Part shown: positions 48,701 through 59,391 of the stretch, one piece after another | Position numbering within the stretch: position 1 is the stretch's first letter | How the letters are laid out: the number at the start of each line of letters is the position of its first letter | Assembly (NCBI GenBank): GCA_004009845.1 | Contig: RMBW01000013.1 | Location: 1 to 64,000, forward strand | Reading direction: 5' to 3' | DNA from: Davidsoniella eucalypti | Taxonomy: Eukaryota; Ascomycota; Sordariomycetes; Microascales; Ceratocystidaceae | Length of the DNA: 64,000 nt | The notes under the pieces: model-generated | The model's input: the letters and a program-made list of their open reading frames with translations, nothing else | What the model was told of the DNA's origin: nothing | Databases searched by the model: none | Position numbers and translations under genes: made by a program

Positions 48701-49309
48701 CAGCTTACCAAGCTATTCATACCGCCTGGGTTTCCAAGCACCGCTGTTTATGATGCTTACATACGGCCCGAAGTCGATAGTTCGAAGGAAGCCTTTCAAT
48801 GGGGCGTCCCCGATCTCGATGGCCTACGCCGGTTCCTGATGGGCACGATTGGCTGGAGTTCCGAACGTACCGATGAAGTCCTAGTGCCTGTCATCAAAGA
48901 TATGAATCGCCGAGAGCGCGAAGGCACCCAAAGCAACATCACCAAGTACTTCCAGGGCGGTGTTGGAGTCGGAGCTCGAGATGTGTTTGCTCCTCGCCAA
49001 CGAATTGGTGGAAGCAAGCGTATGGCCCAGGCGGTCAACAAGCTCAGACAAGCGACACTTGGCGACGACACAGCTGTTCTTCCAACATCGGATGATGCTC
49101 CTGTCTCTTTACTGCGGAAACCCAAGCGCAAGAGAACTACGACTGCGCGGACCAAGACTTCAACGAAACGTTCTACAATACCAGGGACAGATGGCGGTTA
49201 TGAAAGCGAAGAAGAAGATTACGAATTAGAAGATAATGCCGAGAATGGCGAAGGTGACCGTTTCACCACAACCAAGCCTCTTAAAAAATCATCACGGAGA
49301 GCGGCGTAG
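45719..49309 (+). CDS. RAD2: XPG/RAD2-type structure-specific endonuclease (nucleotide excision repair)
   Basis: Single exon, 1196 aa. The N-nuclease domain begins at the first residue (MGVTGLWQVVQPCARPTNIA), with metal-binding Asp in RLAVDASIW (D30) and FVFDGGAP (D77). A long acidic spacer (about 115-800) contains two ubiquitin-interacting motifs, DDIDLAISLSLQKQ (about 430) and DMDLQAALALSRKT (about 520). The I-nuclease domain is at about 845-960: PMEAEAQCAEL (about E864/E866), ITDDSDTFLFGG (about D884-D887) and LGSDYTEGLPGVGPVTA with helix-two-turn-helix. A PIP-box, QSNITKYF, lies near 1071 and binds PCNA in homologues. The tail is basic and acidic in blocks. It makes the 3' incision in nucleotide excision repair with TFIIH. 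Architecture and length match Rad2/XPG rather than FEN1 or EXO1. Confidence 0.97.
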   Translation: MGVTGLWQVVQPCARPTNIATLNRKRLAVDASIWIYQFLKAVRDKDGNALRSSHVVGFFRRVCKLLWFGILPVFVFDGGAPALKRLTIQGRRQRREGRREDAARTASKLLTVQMQRYANEEIERQRKRRSEKMADTHLPEPQEKAPGSNDAVHVFEPEMPSKEIPPNPKFVRQDPYHLPELDGSIESRRNPDDPRIMSVEELQEYAQQFDSGEDINLYDFRNIDFDSDFFQSLPAADRYFILNAARLRSRLRMGLSKEQLEVMFPDRMSFSRFQVERVQERNKLTQRLMKELGMSGLDLTIDGGGRIASDQGREYILVKNDSAEGGWALGVVSNNRDLGKAHKPIDVDAITFEFQGQGGDDDEDEDEDFEDVPIEGLNRLPKARSFGALVQQAQATEANDDEDSMFVRGEASQSTRAEDFVLARDEQDDIDLAISLSLQKQHELKASNVVDSDDSFEFEDVNVEKPQWMQKMVDMQIPKSSSKFDLNMINRRANAEVNNPVTKEVIQLEAVVNDGSDSDSDMDLQAALALSRKTQQAKPVNVPMPSIPVATSNPFGGPLPFPMLDWASKKPLADPKQSTSMSVPPNNISKEGDNVLGGGFIIEPSQDQDKKDAPKNDLPPWMTDDTDIVESLKQQIESQKRMDAKDRELSKAEEEAFKADQARERDIIEIDSESDEDSKITKVSITSNEKAPLPLLDDSHKETELSQVEISNMAPCSPSVSPEPEFEDVVAPATHEEPPAQFTAPIEEVVEKDFGEIDDEELFGDEAQDAISEDEKEAHLSDIEDEELLIQMVEEAEEHVRFTNELRNRPEDAGNDTMEAELRQLRDQQRKDKRDADEVTENMALECQALLRLFGIPFITAPMEAEAQCAELVRLGLVDGVITDDSDTFLFGGTRVYKNMFNTSKFVECYIASDFEKEMSLDRDGLVALAQLLGSDYTEGLPGVGPVTAVEILSEFPGKDGLKRFREWWEATQKIVTSQGADADSAFRRKFRKAQLTKLFIPPGFPSTAVYDAYIRPEVDSSKEAFQWGVPDLDGLRRFLMGTIGWSSERTDEVLVPVIKDMNRREREGTQSNITKYFQGGVGVGARDVFAPRQRIGGSKRMAQAVNKLRQATLGDDTAVLPTSDDAPVSLLRKPKRKRTTTARTKTSTKRSTIPGTDGGYESEEEDYELEDNAENGEGDRFTTTKPLKKSSRRAA

Positions 49310-49873
49310 AGACGGGGAAATGCCTATAGTCGGAACCACCGCCGGACAAATTATCATAGACAGACATATAACATCACTATTAGTCAACCACAAATAAGCT
49401 AAGTTAATCTTTTGATCGGAGTTCCTCTAGCAATATGTAAGCTGTGGAATTCCGCTAGGTCTAAGAACATGTAATTCGCCTCTTGTGTAGGGTTAATATA
49501 CAGGGTTATCATAGTATATGTGAGTTTCGTATACAATCGAATTTAGAAAATCGGAACTCTTCATAGGATAACATATCATTAATAAGCCGAAAGTTTATAC
49601 GGAAAATACACTATAGTCTGGCCTGGCGAAGTAGACGAGAATGGAATGACAAAGTTGCCACCATACTCACCTTATATCATGAGCGAGTTCATTAAAATTT
49701 AGATATAAAATCATCAAGGTTCGCAGTCTTGCTACTACTTAATCTTTTATCAGTGTCCTTCTCAGTGTCTTCATCACCTCTCTTCATTAAATCATCTCTG
49801 TCACTTAACAGTATCCTAACTCTTTTCAATATTTATCATCTCTACTATTCAACTTTATCAAGTTTTAACCAAC
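49310..49873. promoter_or_regulatory. Spacer and NmrA-like gene promoter
   Basis: RAD2 3' flank followed by the promoter and CT-rich leader (about 49730-49870) of the next gene. AT-rich; nothing else is seen. Confidence 0.5.
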
Positions 49874-50956
49874 ATGTCGTCCAAGAAGATCATTAGCGTC
49901 TTTGGAGCCACTGGTGCTCAAGGTGGTGCTGTTGTTGATGTTTTCCTCAAAGATCCCAAGCTTAACAAGGACTGGAAGGTCCGTGGCGTAACTCGTGATG
50001 TCAACAAGGACTCCAGCAAGGCACTCGCTGCTCGTGGCGTCGAAGTCGTTGCTGTATGTATAAATCACTTGATAATATGGCTTATTTAGGTTATGGCTGC
50101 TAATGGATGATACAACAGGCCGATGTCCATGACAAGAAATCCGTTGTCGCTGCCATGACTGGCGCCCACTCAGTTTTCGCCGTGACCAACTATTGGGACC
50201 CGAGTATCCAGAACAAGGAGAAGGATATTGCTATTGGCAAGGCTATGGCTGATGCTGCCAAGGAAACTGGTGTACAGCATTACATCTGGTCGTCTCTGAA
50301 GCACGTCACAAGACGTAAGTTTCATCTATGGTTGAATACATTGTACATATGCTAATCAAGTCTCGATCACTGCAGTGTCTAAGGGTGCTCTATCAAACGT
50401 CCACCACTTTGACAGCAAGGCCGAGGTCGAGGATTACATCCGCGCCCAGGGCATCCCAGCGACCTTCTTCCTGCCTGGATTCTACATGTCCAACTTTTCC
50501 ATGGGCATGCTGGGTAATAATAACCCGTCTGGAAACTGGACACTGGCCATGCCGATTCCCGAATCGGCACCTGTCCCTATCTTCGCAGCTAAGGAGGACA
50601 CGGGCAAGTTCATCAAGGGCATCGTGCTGAAACGCGAGAAGCTGCTCGGCGCGCAGGTTCTTGGTGCTACTAGCTACATGACCCTGAGTGAGATGCTCGG
50701 CTCGTTCAAGGCGACCTTCCCTCAGGTAGGCGCCAAGGCCTCGTTCTTCGAAGTGCCCAAGAACATGTATATAGACATGATGGGCAAGATGGGCATGCCG
50801 GCTCCCCTAGAGTTGTACGAGAACATGTGTCTGCTCAACGACTTTGGATACTACGGCGGCGAGAGCCTGGAGCCGTCGCACAAGATTGTCGAGGATAAGT
50901 TGACCACTTGGGAGGATTTTATGAAGAGCACCAAGCCATTCTCTGATCTTGAGTAG
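49874..50956 (+). CDS. NmrA-like family NAD(P)-binding protein
   Basis: Three exons: 49874-50053, 50119-50314, 50376-50956; 318 aa. The dinucleotide-binding motif is IISVFGATGAQGGAVVDVF (GATGAQGG at about 11-18), followed by RGVTRDVNK as the cofactor-specificity region and the atypical-SDR pattern AVTNYWD and YIWSSLKHVT. The C-terminal half (FYMSNFSMGMLGNN, IPESAPVPIFAAKEDTGKF, YGGESLEPSHKIVEDKLTTW) is typical of NmrA/HSCARG proteins. In this family the proteins either sense NADP(H) redox state and bind transcription factors, as NmrA does with the GATA factor AreA in nitrogen repression, or act as reductases. Which applies here cannot be read from sequence. There is no link to a biosynthetic cluster. 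Confidence 0.93.
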
Positions 50957-52379
50957 AGCATAGGCTTCGGGACTATCGCTTACTAAGAGTCCAATAATAT
51001 CGAATATATATCTCCAGATTTAGCAAATATATTTTATCGTGCAAAAACCCCGGATTATGTGCTCACGTGCTCACTGAAAGTCATTCTCCACTGACTTTTT
51101 CGATCGCGGAAAGAACGTCGCAGAAAACAAAAAAAAAGAAGAGAACCTTGGATCCTCGGCATGTGAACAAGGCTAACTTTGTCGTCGAACTAAGACCAGG
51201 CTAGATAAATACATAATAAGTTGGGATAAAAGAAGCTTTGAACTCCAAAAACCCGCAATTGCAACCACACGTACTTTGCTTGGTGTGGAATAACGTAGCT
51301 GCAAAAGTGGATCTGACATATTTGTTTGTGTCATTATGGCTGTTTAGGTAGCTGCAGCGCAACCGCGTGCATTCCTTCTTGTATTGACTTTGGTACTTGA
51401 CTTTTTGCTGGCTGCGGCGGGCAAGCAAATTGCAGTTGCAGTGCGTGTGAACAAGCCACAGCCGTATTTAGTAGAACCAGAGCCTGCAACTAGCAATTAC
51501 TTCGACTAAGCCATTCTTTTTTATTCACCGATCGTTGTTTTTGGGCCGAGGCTCTTTCCTACCTTTTAGCCTTTCAATTCTTGTCGCGGTTACTTCTCCA
51601 TTTCCATCCATCTCTGATTCTCTGATTTCTTCTTCTTCCATTGTGCCCGTTTCTTTTGATCATCCGACGTTCTTTCATTTCTACTATTATTTTATTATTT
51701 ATTTATTTTTATTTGCACCTCTTGTCATTATCACGTCGTCATACTTTCTTCTGCCGCTATTTTTCGTCTTTCTCTTTCTCTTTTATCTTTCCCAGTTTCA
51801 GCTGAATAAAAAGCCTTAGTCGCCCCGTCAACAAATCCCTTCCCAAATCAACCGCGAACCCTCTTTCGTTCGTCCATTTCACCAACTATCCCAACCAATC
51901 GACTGACCGACCTATCATTTAATCTAGCCAACCAACCAGCCATCACAACTGTTCCGGCAAAATATCACCCAGAACAGAAAAATACAGCACAAGACGCCAT
52001 TGACTGTTTTCTTTTAACGTCGTGAATTTATCCAGCACTACACTCCGCGTTATTTCTGCCTTTGTCAGCATAAATCGCCCTCTCATTCGCGACTTGCCTC
52101 CCACCTCTCACTGCCGCTTTTCTTCACCAATAGCCGATCTGCGCCGAGGTATATACCGCGACACCTGAAAAAAAATATCTCAGAAGCAAGACGAATCAGC
52201 CACCAGCACGTCTGCCACTGTTACCTGTCCCCCAAGACGCTTCTGCCATCTTTTCATTATTCTCGTCTACAGCTGGCCGTGCATCGTCAAACCCCAACTA
52301 CGCTAGCCAGCCAGTGCACACACATTAAGCGACTGGCCAACCGTCGACTACAGCCTCTCCTCTCACCACACGCTATTAT
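50957..52379. promoter_or_regulatory. Long spacer with pyrimidine tract upstream of PEX13
   Basis: 1.4 kb. CACGTG near 51064. A strong CT-rich block at 51520-51830, then CA/CT-rich sequence to 52380, fits the long leader of PEX13. The short frame at 51535-51819 is low-complexity (S, F, L) and begins with TTG; I reject it as a gene. Confidence 0.5.
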
Positions 52380-53875
52380 ATGGCCTCGCCGCCAAAACCT
52401 TGGGAGCGAGCCGGCGCACTTGTTCGTGGTACGTTTGAATGATTGCATGATATCTCCCTGTCTTTTGATTATTTCCTACTTTTTGATATTCCATCTCCTA
52501 TATCGACATCTATAATTTGCGCCTTATTGATACTCCACCCACGCACTGCTGTTCTGCACATATCTGCATGCGCCGCCTCATTTCCAGCTGCAGCCGAATT
52601 TCGTTTGCTAACAATCACGACCTACTTTCAGATCCATCCCCCACCATGGCTTCCACGACCACCCCGACGACTATAGATGCCCCCCAACTACCCGAAAGAC
52701 CAGCCTCGCTCGCCAACACCGTTAACCAGAATGCCGCCGCCTACTCACGGATAGGGATGGGTGCAACTACACCTTACAGTCCCTACCAGTCCCCCTACTC
52801 ATCGCCCTACAACAGATTTGGCGGAGGCTACGGCGGAGGCGGCTACGGTGGCGGCATGTTTGGCGGTGGCGGCTACGGAGGCTACGGCAATGGAATGTAT
52901 GGTGCAGGTGGCATGTATGGCAATGGTATGAATGGCGGTATGCCAAGCCCCAATGATCCAAACAGCCTGGCAAACCGCTTCAACCAGAGCACTCAGGCTA
53001 CCTTCCAAATGCTCGAAGGCATCGTCGGTGCCTTTGGTGGCTTTACTCAGATGCTCGAGAGCACCTACATGGCCACCCATTCTAGTTTCTTCGCCATGAT
53101 CTCGGTTGCCGAACAATTTGCGAACCTACGTGACACTCTAGGATCAGTATTGGGTGTTTTTGCCGTCGTGCGCTGGATCAAAACCCTCTTTTCAAAATTG
53201 ACCGGAAGCTCTCTTCCTGCTGATGCAACCTCACTAACTCCTGCGGCCTTTGCCCGTTTCCAAGAGAAAGGCGCCGGTGCTGCGTCCGGTCCTGCTCGCG
53301 CTAGCCGCAAGCCGCTCATGTTCTTCTTGCTCGCCGCCTTTGGCCTGCCATACCTAATGAACAAGCTGATCAAGAACATTGCCGAGAGAGAAGAACGTAG
53401 GCGTCTCGCTAACACCGAGAGTGCCCTCATCGCTCACCCAGCACAACCTGATCAGCCTGCCCAGGTTGTTGATGCCTCACAAATGGAGTTCTGCCGCGTG
53501 CAGTACGACTTTGTAGCATCCAAGAACGGTGGTGACGGCGCCGTTTCCGGTGTCGATCTTGAGGTACGCAAGGGCGATATTGTCGCCGTGCTATCCAAGA
53601 CTGACCCCTTCGGCAATAACAGTGAATGGTGGCGCTGCCGTTCACGCGATGGCCGCATGGGCTACTTGCCTTCCACATATCTGCAGACAGTCCGTAAGCC
53701 GGGTCAGCCTGTGCCCCGCGCTATTGCACCAACGCCGCCCAGCGAGTCGAGCCGGACTAACTCAATGAGCAGCAGCATTGCAAGTCGTATGTCTTCAGGT
53801 CTTAAATCTGATACCAGCAAAGCTACCACTCCGGAGCCTTCGGATGCCTCCTTCAACACCATGAAGGGCTTATAA
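52380..53875 (+). CDS. PEX13: Peroxisomal membrane import protein PEX13
   Basis: Two exons: 52380-52428 and 52632-53875, with a 203-nt intron; 430 aa. The start MASPPKPWERAG is the conserved fungal Pex13 N-terminus and is supplied only by the short first exon. About 60-120 is a Gly/Tyr/Asn/Met-rich low-complexity region (GGGYGGGGYGGGMFGGGGYG), the YG-type segment that in Pex13 forms the peroxisomal import phase. Membrane segments are at about 190-215 (SVLGVFAVVRWIKTLF) and about 245-262 (PLMFFLLAAFGLPYLMNKL). An SH3 domain lies at about 300-370 (FCRVQYDFVAS, LEVRKGDIVAVLS, SEWWRCRSRDGRMGYLPSTY), binding Pex14 and the Pex5 region. The tail is Ser/Thr-rich. It is part of the docking machinery for matrix-protein import into peroxisomes. 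Confidence 0.95.
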
Positions 53876-56800
53876 ACACGGAGAATAGTCATAAGAGAAA
53901 GAAATATCCCTTGAATGGAGCCAGCAACCTACCGTGAAATAGAATCACATATCGCTAGGCTTGATGTCAGATATCATTCTACATTATCGTGCTCGTTCCA
54001 TTCAATATATCTCTGACTTATTATATCGTTATCTCTATCTTCATATAAAAACGCCCCATATATATTGTATCGAAAATGTACTACTATTAGTACATAATGT
54101 TTCTCACCACAAAAGTCCTTTCGATGACTGTTTGTATATTCTTTTGAGATGGAAAGTCATATCTACACTACTCTCACATTCAAGGTTTGAGTTATCACGT
54201 ACTTGCACGATAACTTCTTTTTCTTCATCATATTTTTCTCTCTTTTTTTTTCCTTATTTTATCTTCTATCTATTACATCTATTTGATACTTTTTTTCACT
54301 ATGCTCATACTTTTCAATTACGATCAGGCGAGGAGTTCTTTCTTTATTCAGTTCAATATAGTCTCTTTCTTTTCCTTTCTCTTCATATTTATAACCCACT
54401 CTCACTTTGTTACTTTATCAAAGTGCCATTTCTTTCATTTTCTTCCCGAGTCTCTTTAAAATATCGTATTATTCCTCCAGCGGATTGGTTTTGATCTTAC
54501 ACGGAAGGACCTAAAAATTATGTTTTTTTGCCAACTTCATGTCTACGTCTATGTCTAGACCAACGATCAGATTTTTCTGCACAAAAAGACACGTATTATT
54601 CATACCTTATATAGCTATCTTGTGATAAATTTTATGATGTATGTATGATATCCAAAGTCTAAGCGTTATGGCATGTGCATGAGATTTCTGTATATGATTG
54701 TACCGAATCTGTCGTCACGAAAACACTTTATAAATGTATATGTACTTATATGTACGAACCCCAATGTTATAGTTTATCTTGATATAGTCTAAGCATACTA
54801 TAATATTGTAGGGACTTGAAAAGGTTGAGAATAATGGTTCTGATAAAATAAGTGAAAAGGCCTCCCATTCGTGTTTTTCGATAGAAATCGTGTAAGAAAA
54901 GGGGAATCAGAACAGGGCGTATATATAGAGGAGGAGAAGAATGAAAGCGAAAGAAATATTGGTTTTTGGTAGAACTAACATGGGAACCAAAAAAAAGAAG
55001 GTTGGAGGCTATTTTTTGACACTGTAAAAAAGGGATCTTTTGGTTGAAACAAGCTTAGATGACGTCAAATACCAGACTTGAGAATAGAGAAAGACGAGAA
55101 ATACAGACTTTGGTTCTGTATGGGACTTCGTGCTTCCGCAAAATATAGCAGCCCCACAACATATCGTACTCCTCACTTTGTCTTCAAAAGCTGCCAGCTG
55201 GCAGAGTGCCATACATTCTTTATTTCACCATATTAAACAAAATTACACTGCAAGGACATCTTCAATCGAGATATCGAGATCATATTCCTCATCAATCATA
55301 TATGATGTTGCTCTCTGGCTGGGTCTGACGTTGATATCTTCAACATGATGATAGGGCCATTGATCTGATTATGCAGGCAGCTGATGCTCTGGCTTTAGCA
55401 GCGGAAGACTACTGTCTATGTTCTGGTTTTGTCTTTTGGGGGGTGTTAGTTACATTTTACATCTTTTCTGGGTGTCAAATACATTCTGGAAGCTTTTGGT
55501 TATACACATGTATGTTTTTATAGGCTACAAACAGGAGCTTTAGCATTGCAAATTGTATTTTTAGCTTAAAATTCACTCATATGACATCTTGATAGCTCTA
55601 TAGCTCTATAAGATTAATGAAAAAAGTACTTTGCTAGCTGGCAGCTTTTGAAGACGAAGTAAGGAGTACTTAGTCTTTTGTGGGCTGAGTAAGTACACAT
55701 CTTAAAGAGCCCCTACTATTTGTGCTGAAGTACAAAGCACCTTCTGTATCTTCAGATTGAATATCATGAGTAAAAATATTAAAGGTATATAATTATACTT
55801 CATCACTATGGTACTATAATATAGCATTGCGCTAGTTATACGAGAACGTGCTTATGCTGTGATGGGAGAACTTCATTATCTTGTGCTACCTATGTGGACA
55901 TTTTATGCATTAGATTTTTGGGTTGAAATGAAACTCCGGCATTAACTATCTGTTAAATCAAGTGTTAGACAAGACGGACGTCTGCCATGTTGAAGAACTA
56001 GCCTTGAGTTACCTGGTATGTCAACCATCCATAACCAAACTCCGAAATGACCATTGTTGGAACACAGAGTCCACAAGAGAGGGAACTTATGTAAATACGT
56101 GTATCATCTTGATCATAAAGAAATAGAGGCCGTGAGTGATGGGATGAAGGAAGGAGAAGAAGAGCTTGTGAAAAAGCTAAGCGTTCGAAGAAGCGGTGAT
56201 ATGCAAATATTCTTGCCGAGTAGAACCCATGACAGTCGACGACATGATATATCCTTCAAGTTCATTTTAGAAGGTGGATTTTGGTGGGAAGTCTACAATA
56301 TAGTCAACGACTAGGTGTCAGGAAAACCCCTACATGTATACATCCTCCTTTTTTTTCTTCTATTGTCACTTGCTTTTCCTGTTTCCTTTCACACAAACTG
56401 CTCGGTAAAGATGCCGTAGTGGTAGGCGGCAATACGACCCGAACTTGGGGTCTAATTTGAGGCCCTTGGTTGAGTTTTTATGTGTAGTGGAGAATCATGA
56501 TATTGGTCGACTTGCGATGTGAGCGAACTATACGAGACTGAAACGATATAATGATATTATAAGTCTATCACAGTATAGAAATATGGCAGATAGACTATTA
56601 AGAACAAAATAGAATACCTAGATCACAACTGGTACTCGCCCACAGAGGATCCTGTCTGGACCTCATCTGAGAGGGGCTTCCCGGATGTAACTTGATGCTT
56701 GGATATATATCCGCCATGCCACTCGGCGTATATGCCGTCTAGGCCGGCATCTGGGGCCCTTCCTCTTTGTTGTGGCTTCTTATTACGCGATATTCGCTGA

Positions 56801-57414
56801 TAGGTAGGGCGAAAAAGACGAGGGAACAAGTTAATGGTCTGATCTGGGGCTGTAACAAACTTCGTGCTATCCACTGACCCGAATCTGATATTTGATGGGT
56901 GCACCTGCCGCTTAAGCCATGGTTTCCATTTTTCACTTCTCTTCCATAGAAGGAAAGACTTGAAAAGAAAATAAACAAAAAAATGTACAAGAACCCGCCT
57001 TTCCGCCTACAGAAACTGCCGATTTCTGCGTCGATTATGTTTTCGTTGTCTTTGTTGTTATCTTTCTTACAACGTAGTTCGACTCTTAAGGCTAAATCAA
57101 CCCCAACGCGGCGTCCTTTTCAGTATTTATTTCTTGGTTTTGTTATCCGCTTATCAATATCTATCCAAAAGACAAGAAAAAAGCACTACTTACCAAAGTC
57201 TTTGTTTTCTATGCTTGTTTCTTGCGGAGAGAAAAAAGGAGCTTGACTGTGAGTTGGCGATATCACAGTTTACGTTATTTCGATCATTTGTTATATTGCA
57301 AGGCCTTTTGTCCGCCTTGTTGTTGTTGACGGAAGAGTTTCCTATAATTTCCATCGTGTACCGTCCTTTCACTTGCTTGGTTCTGCTCTACTTCTACGAA
57401 AGTTCCCTCTCGCC
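53876..57414. other. Gene-poor stretch downstream of PEX13
   Basis: 3.5 kb. 53950-54490 is a T/C-rich block carrying a 177-codon low-complexity frame (F/S/L/Y-rich, TTG start) that I do not accept as a gene. A TGACGTCA lies at 55060-55067. 55400-56050 is AT-rich with no gene seen. A minus-strand frame at 56623-56960 is listed separately. 57000-57414 probably holds the promoter and leader of the small secreted protein. Confidence 0.5.
56623..56960 (-). CDS. Unassigned open frame, possible terminal exon
   Basis: Read on the minus strand the frame FLLWKRSEKWKPWLKRQVHP continues through NLFPRLFRPTYQRISRNKKP and ends GKPLSDEVQTGSSVGEYQL before a stop. It has ordinary protein-like composition but no in-frame ATG; an acceptor-like TTTTCTTTTCAAG precedes it near 56961. 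It may be the last exon of an unrecognised gene or a relic. No family is recognised. Confidence 0.25.
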
Positions 57415-57676
57415 ATGCATATCTTCTTCACTCTCTCGACATTTATAGCAGTCCTGTCAACGCTATCAGCAGTCACTGCGAGTCCCATAGTATGCCCAGA
57501 CGTATGTTTGCCGTTTGCTACTTCTCAAGCCTTCAAACCATCGAGGAATGTCCAACTAACAATTTAATCTGTACTATTAGTCTGTCCGCGACCAGATTTT
57601 GAATGGAAAAGTCCCAGAGGAAGCGTGTTGCTCGTACGGCATCTGCAAGGGCAACGTCGTCGTTCGCATGATGTGA
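57415..57676 (+). CDS. Tiny secreted cysteine protein (CPD...CCSYGIC type)
   Basis: Two exons: 57415-57501 and 57581-57676 (79-nt intron); 60 aa. Residues 1-22 form a signal peptide (MHIFFTLSTFIAVLSTLSAV, then TAS). The mature part is PIVCPDSVRDQILNGK, VPEEACCSYGICKGNVVVRM and a final Met; four Cys in the pattern C-x15-CC-x3-C. The CCSYG(x)C(x)GNVVV motif is one I have seen in short secreted proteins of many ascomycetes, often called effector candidates, without known function. The junction CPD|SVRD keeps frame. An alternative donor (GTATGC at 57490) would remove the first Cys and is less likely. The protein sits alone in a gene-poor stretch, which is common for such genes. Confidence 0.7.
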
Positions 57677-59391
57677 GGATCCTCCAGATTGATCAAGAGA
57701 AAACAGATGGCTCAGTTGTCAACATCGACAGCATACGATCGAGGCACGCCACAAAATACGACCGTATGTCCCACTATAACTTCTTCCGACACCTTCTCTA
57801 TGTTGGGTCAGATCAGTCAACTGGCAAACAGGTGTCCTTTCTTGAATAGCCAACTTGAGCCTACAATGTGAGGCAACAATCTATTGTGTAACTCTTCTTA
57901 GAGTCTATGTAGTCGGCTTTGTATCTTCACACATGATGCTACTTCGGAAATGGGATGCAACCACGACACCAACCGGATAAAATATCGATCCTGACGGGAG
58001 GAGCAACCAATCTCTTTACCGGCATGGCAAACTTAGGCGAACTGTTCTTCATCTTGAATCGGTGTCCTCGGGTCGGGTGCTTTTTTTCTCTTACTTCTAT
58101 AAATCGTCTGGTGGAACATGATTGGGCATGTGAGACCTGCCATGGTTCTCTGCTATTGTCTATGAACTGATATCTTTATTTCCTTTCTTAGCTCATACTA
58201 TGTCTTGGCAATATTGGCCCTATAAATTGAATTAATGAAGCGGATAAAACTCAAACAAGCGGACAGAGTCTTGACGGACTATATTCGAATTAATCATAAT
58301 GTATTATATTTTTAGAGATCATGAGATACAGAGTATAATTGTTAAATTGTATTGAAAACATGGAAACACTTGATTAAAAAATCAACACCGATGTAGTAGC
58401 TCAAGTACTTGATATAGAAGAGATATCAGAGAATTAATTAATACCACGATTTCCTAGATACACACGGCCCTGCGGATATCTTGTCTATCGGCATTCTTTG
58501 ACGTTTGGTTGGCGTTGTACCGAGGCGCAACGATAGTTGATTGGCGCGGCAAACCCCCAAGTACCGCTGCATACAAACTACCATTAAGAGTGACATAGGA
58601 CGCACCCTGGCCCGCAAGAACCACACTGGCTACTACCGTCTTTATTCGCGATCCAATCCCAGACTAAGCTTAGCCGTCGTCCACAGGCGATCTTCGTTTC
58701 CAGATGCGGCTGCTAGTTGGTACTATGTCTTAGTTTCCACTCTTATCGCGGACTTTTCTCTGAGGTTCTAGTAGTATTTAGGGCATATTAAAAATCGCCA
58801 GACGTAACCTGGACTGACTATTCTATGGCCAGTGTATGGCAGCGGCTGTCTAAATCGTTGATATTAGCTTGGACCTCGTGACCAATATTTCTGATACCGG
58901 CAAGCGATGGCCGGGGATCATCGCTGTATATATCAGAGGAAAAGAGGTAGACAGCGGAGGAGACGGACGAGAGAACAGGCTCTGCCGCTATTTTAATTAG
59001 TGCAGTTGTCGTTTAATCGTAGTGTTGAGATCAACGGGCCCGAAGCCGATTTGTTCATGAACATATAGAAGCGCTTATGAGTAGGCTAGATAAGAACGAA
59101 TCTGACTTATAAGACTCCAACACCTGCAATACTTTGCCGGGCTGATATTTGTGTTTTATATAGCCATTGGTGCCTTACAGTTAGCAATTGCTCCGAGCGG
59201 TCAGATCTGCAGCTAAACTCGCGAGTCTTCCTTCTTTGAATTTTGTGTGCCATTCTTTCCTTCCCATTGCACTGCTTCCTTCTTTCATCATTGTTGCTAC
59301 ATAATAAAGACTGCGACTTTTCACGCCTAAGCTTTACTTCTCTTGCCACTACAACACGACACCTACGAAAGCAACCGAATCGAAACATATC
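57677..59391. other. Spacer between small secreted protein and LAD gene
   Basis: AT-rich. Frames at 57955-58170 and 58438-58771 (both strands) lack convincing starts or composition. The final about 170 bases (CT-rich, 59220-59390) are the LAD leader. Confidence 0.5.

Noticed and set aside
53961..54494. 177-codon frame after PEX13
   Set aside because: It starts with TTG, is dominated by F, S, L and Y, and coincides with a pyrimidine tract, which produces such frames by chance.
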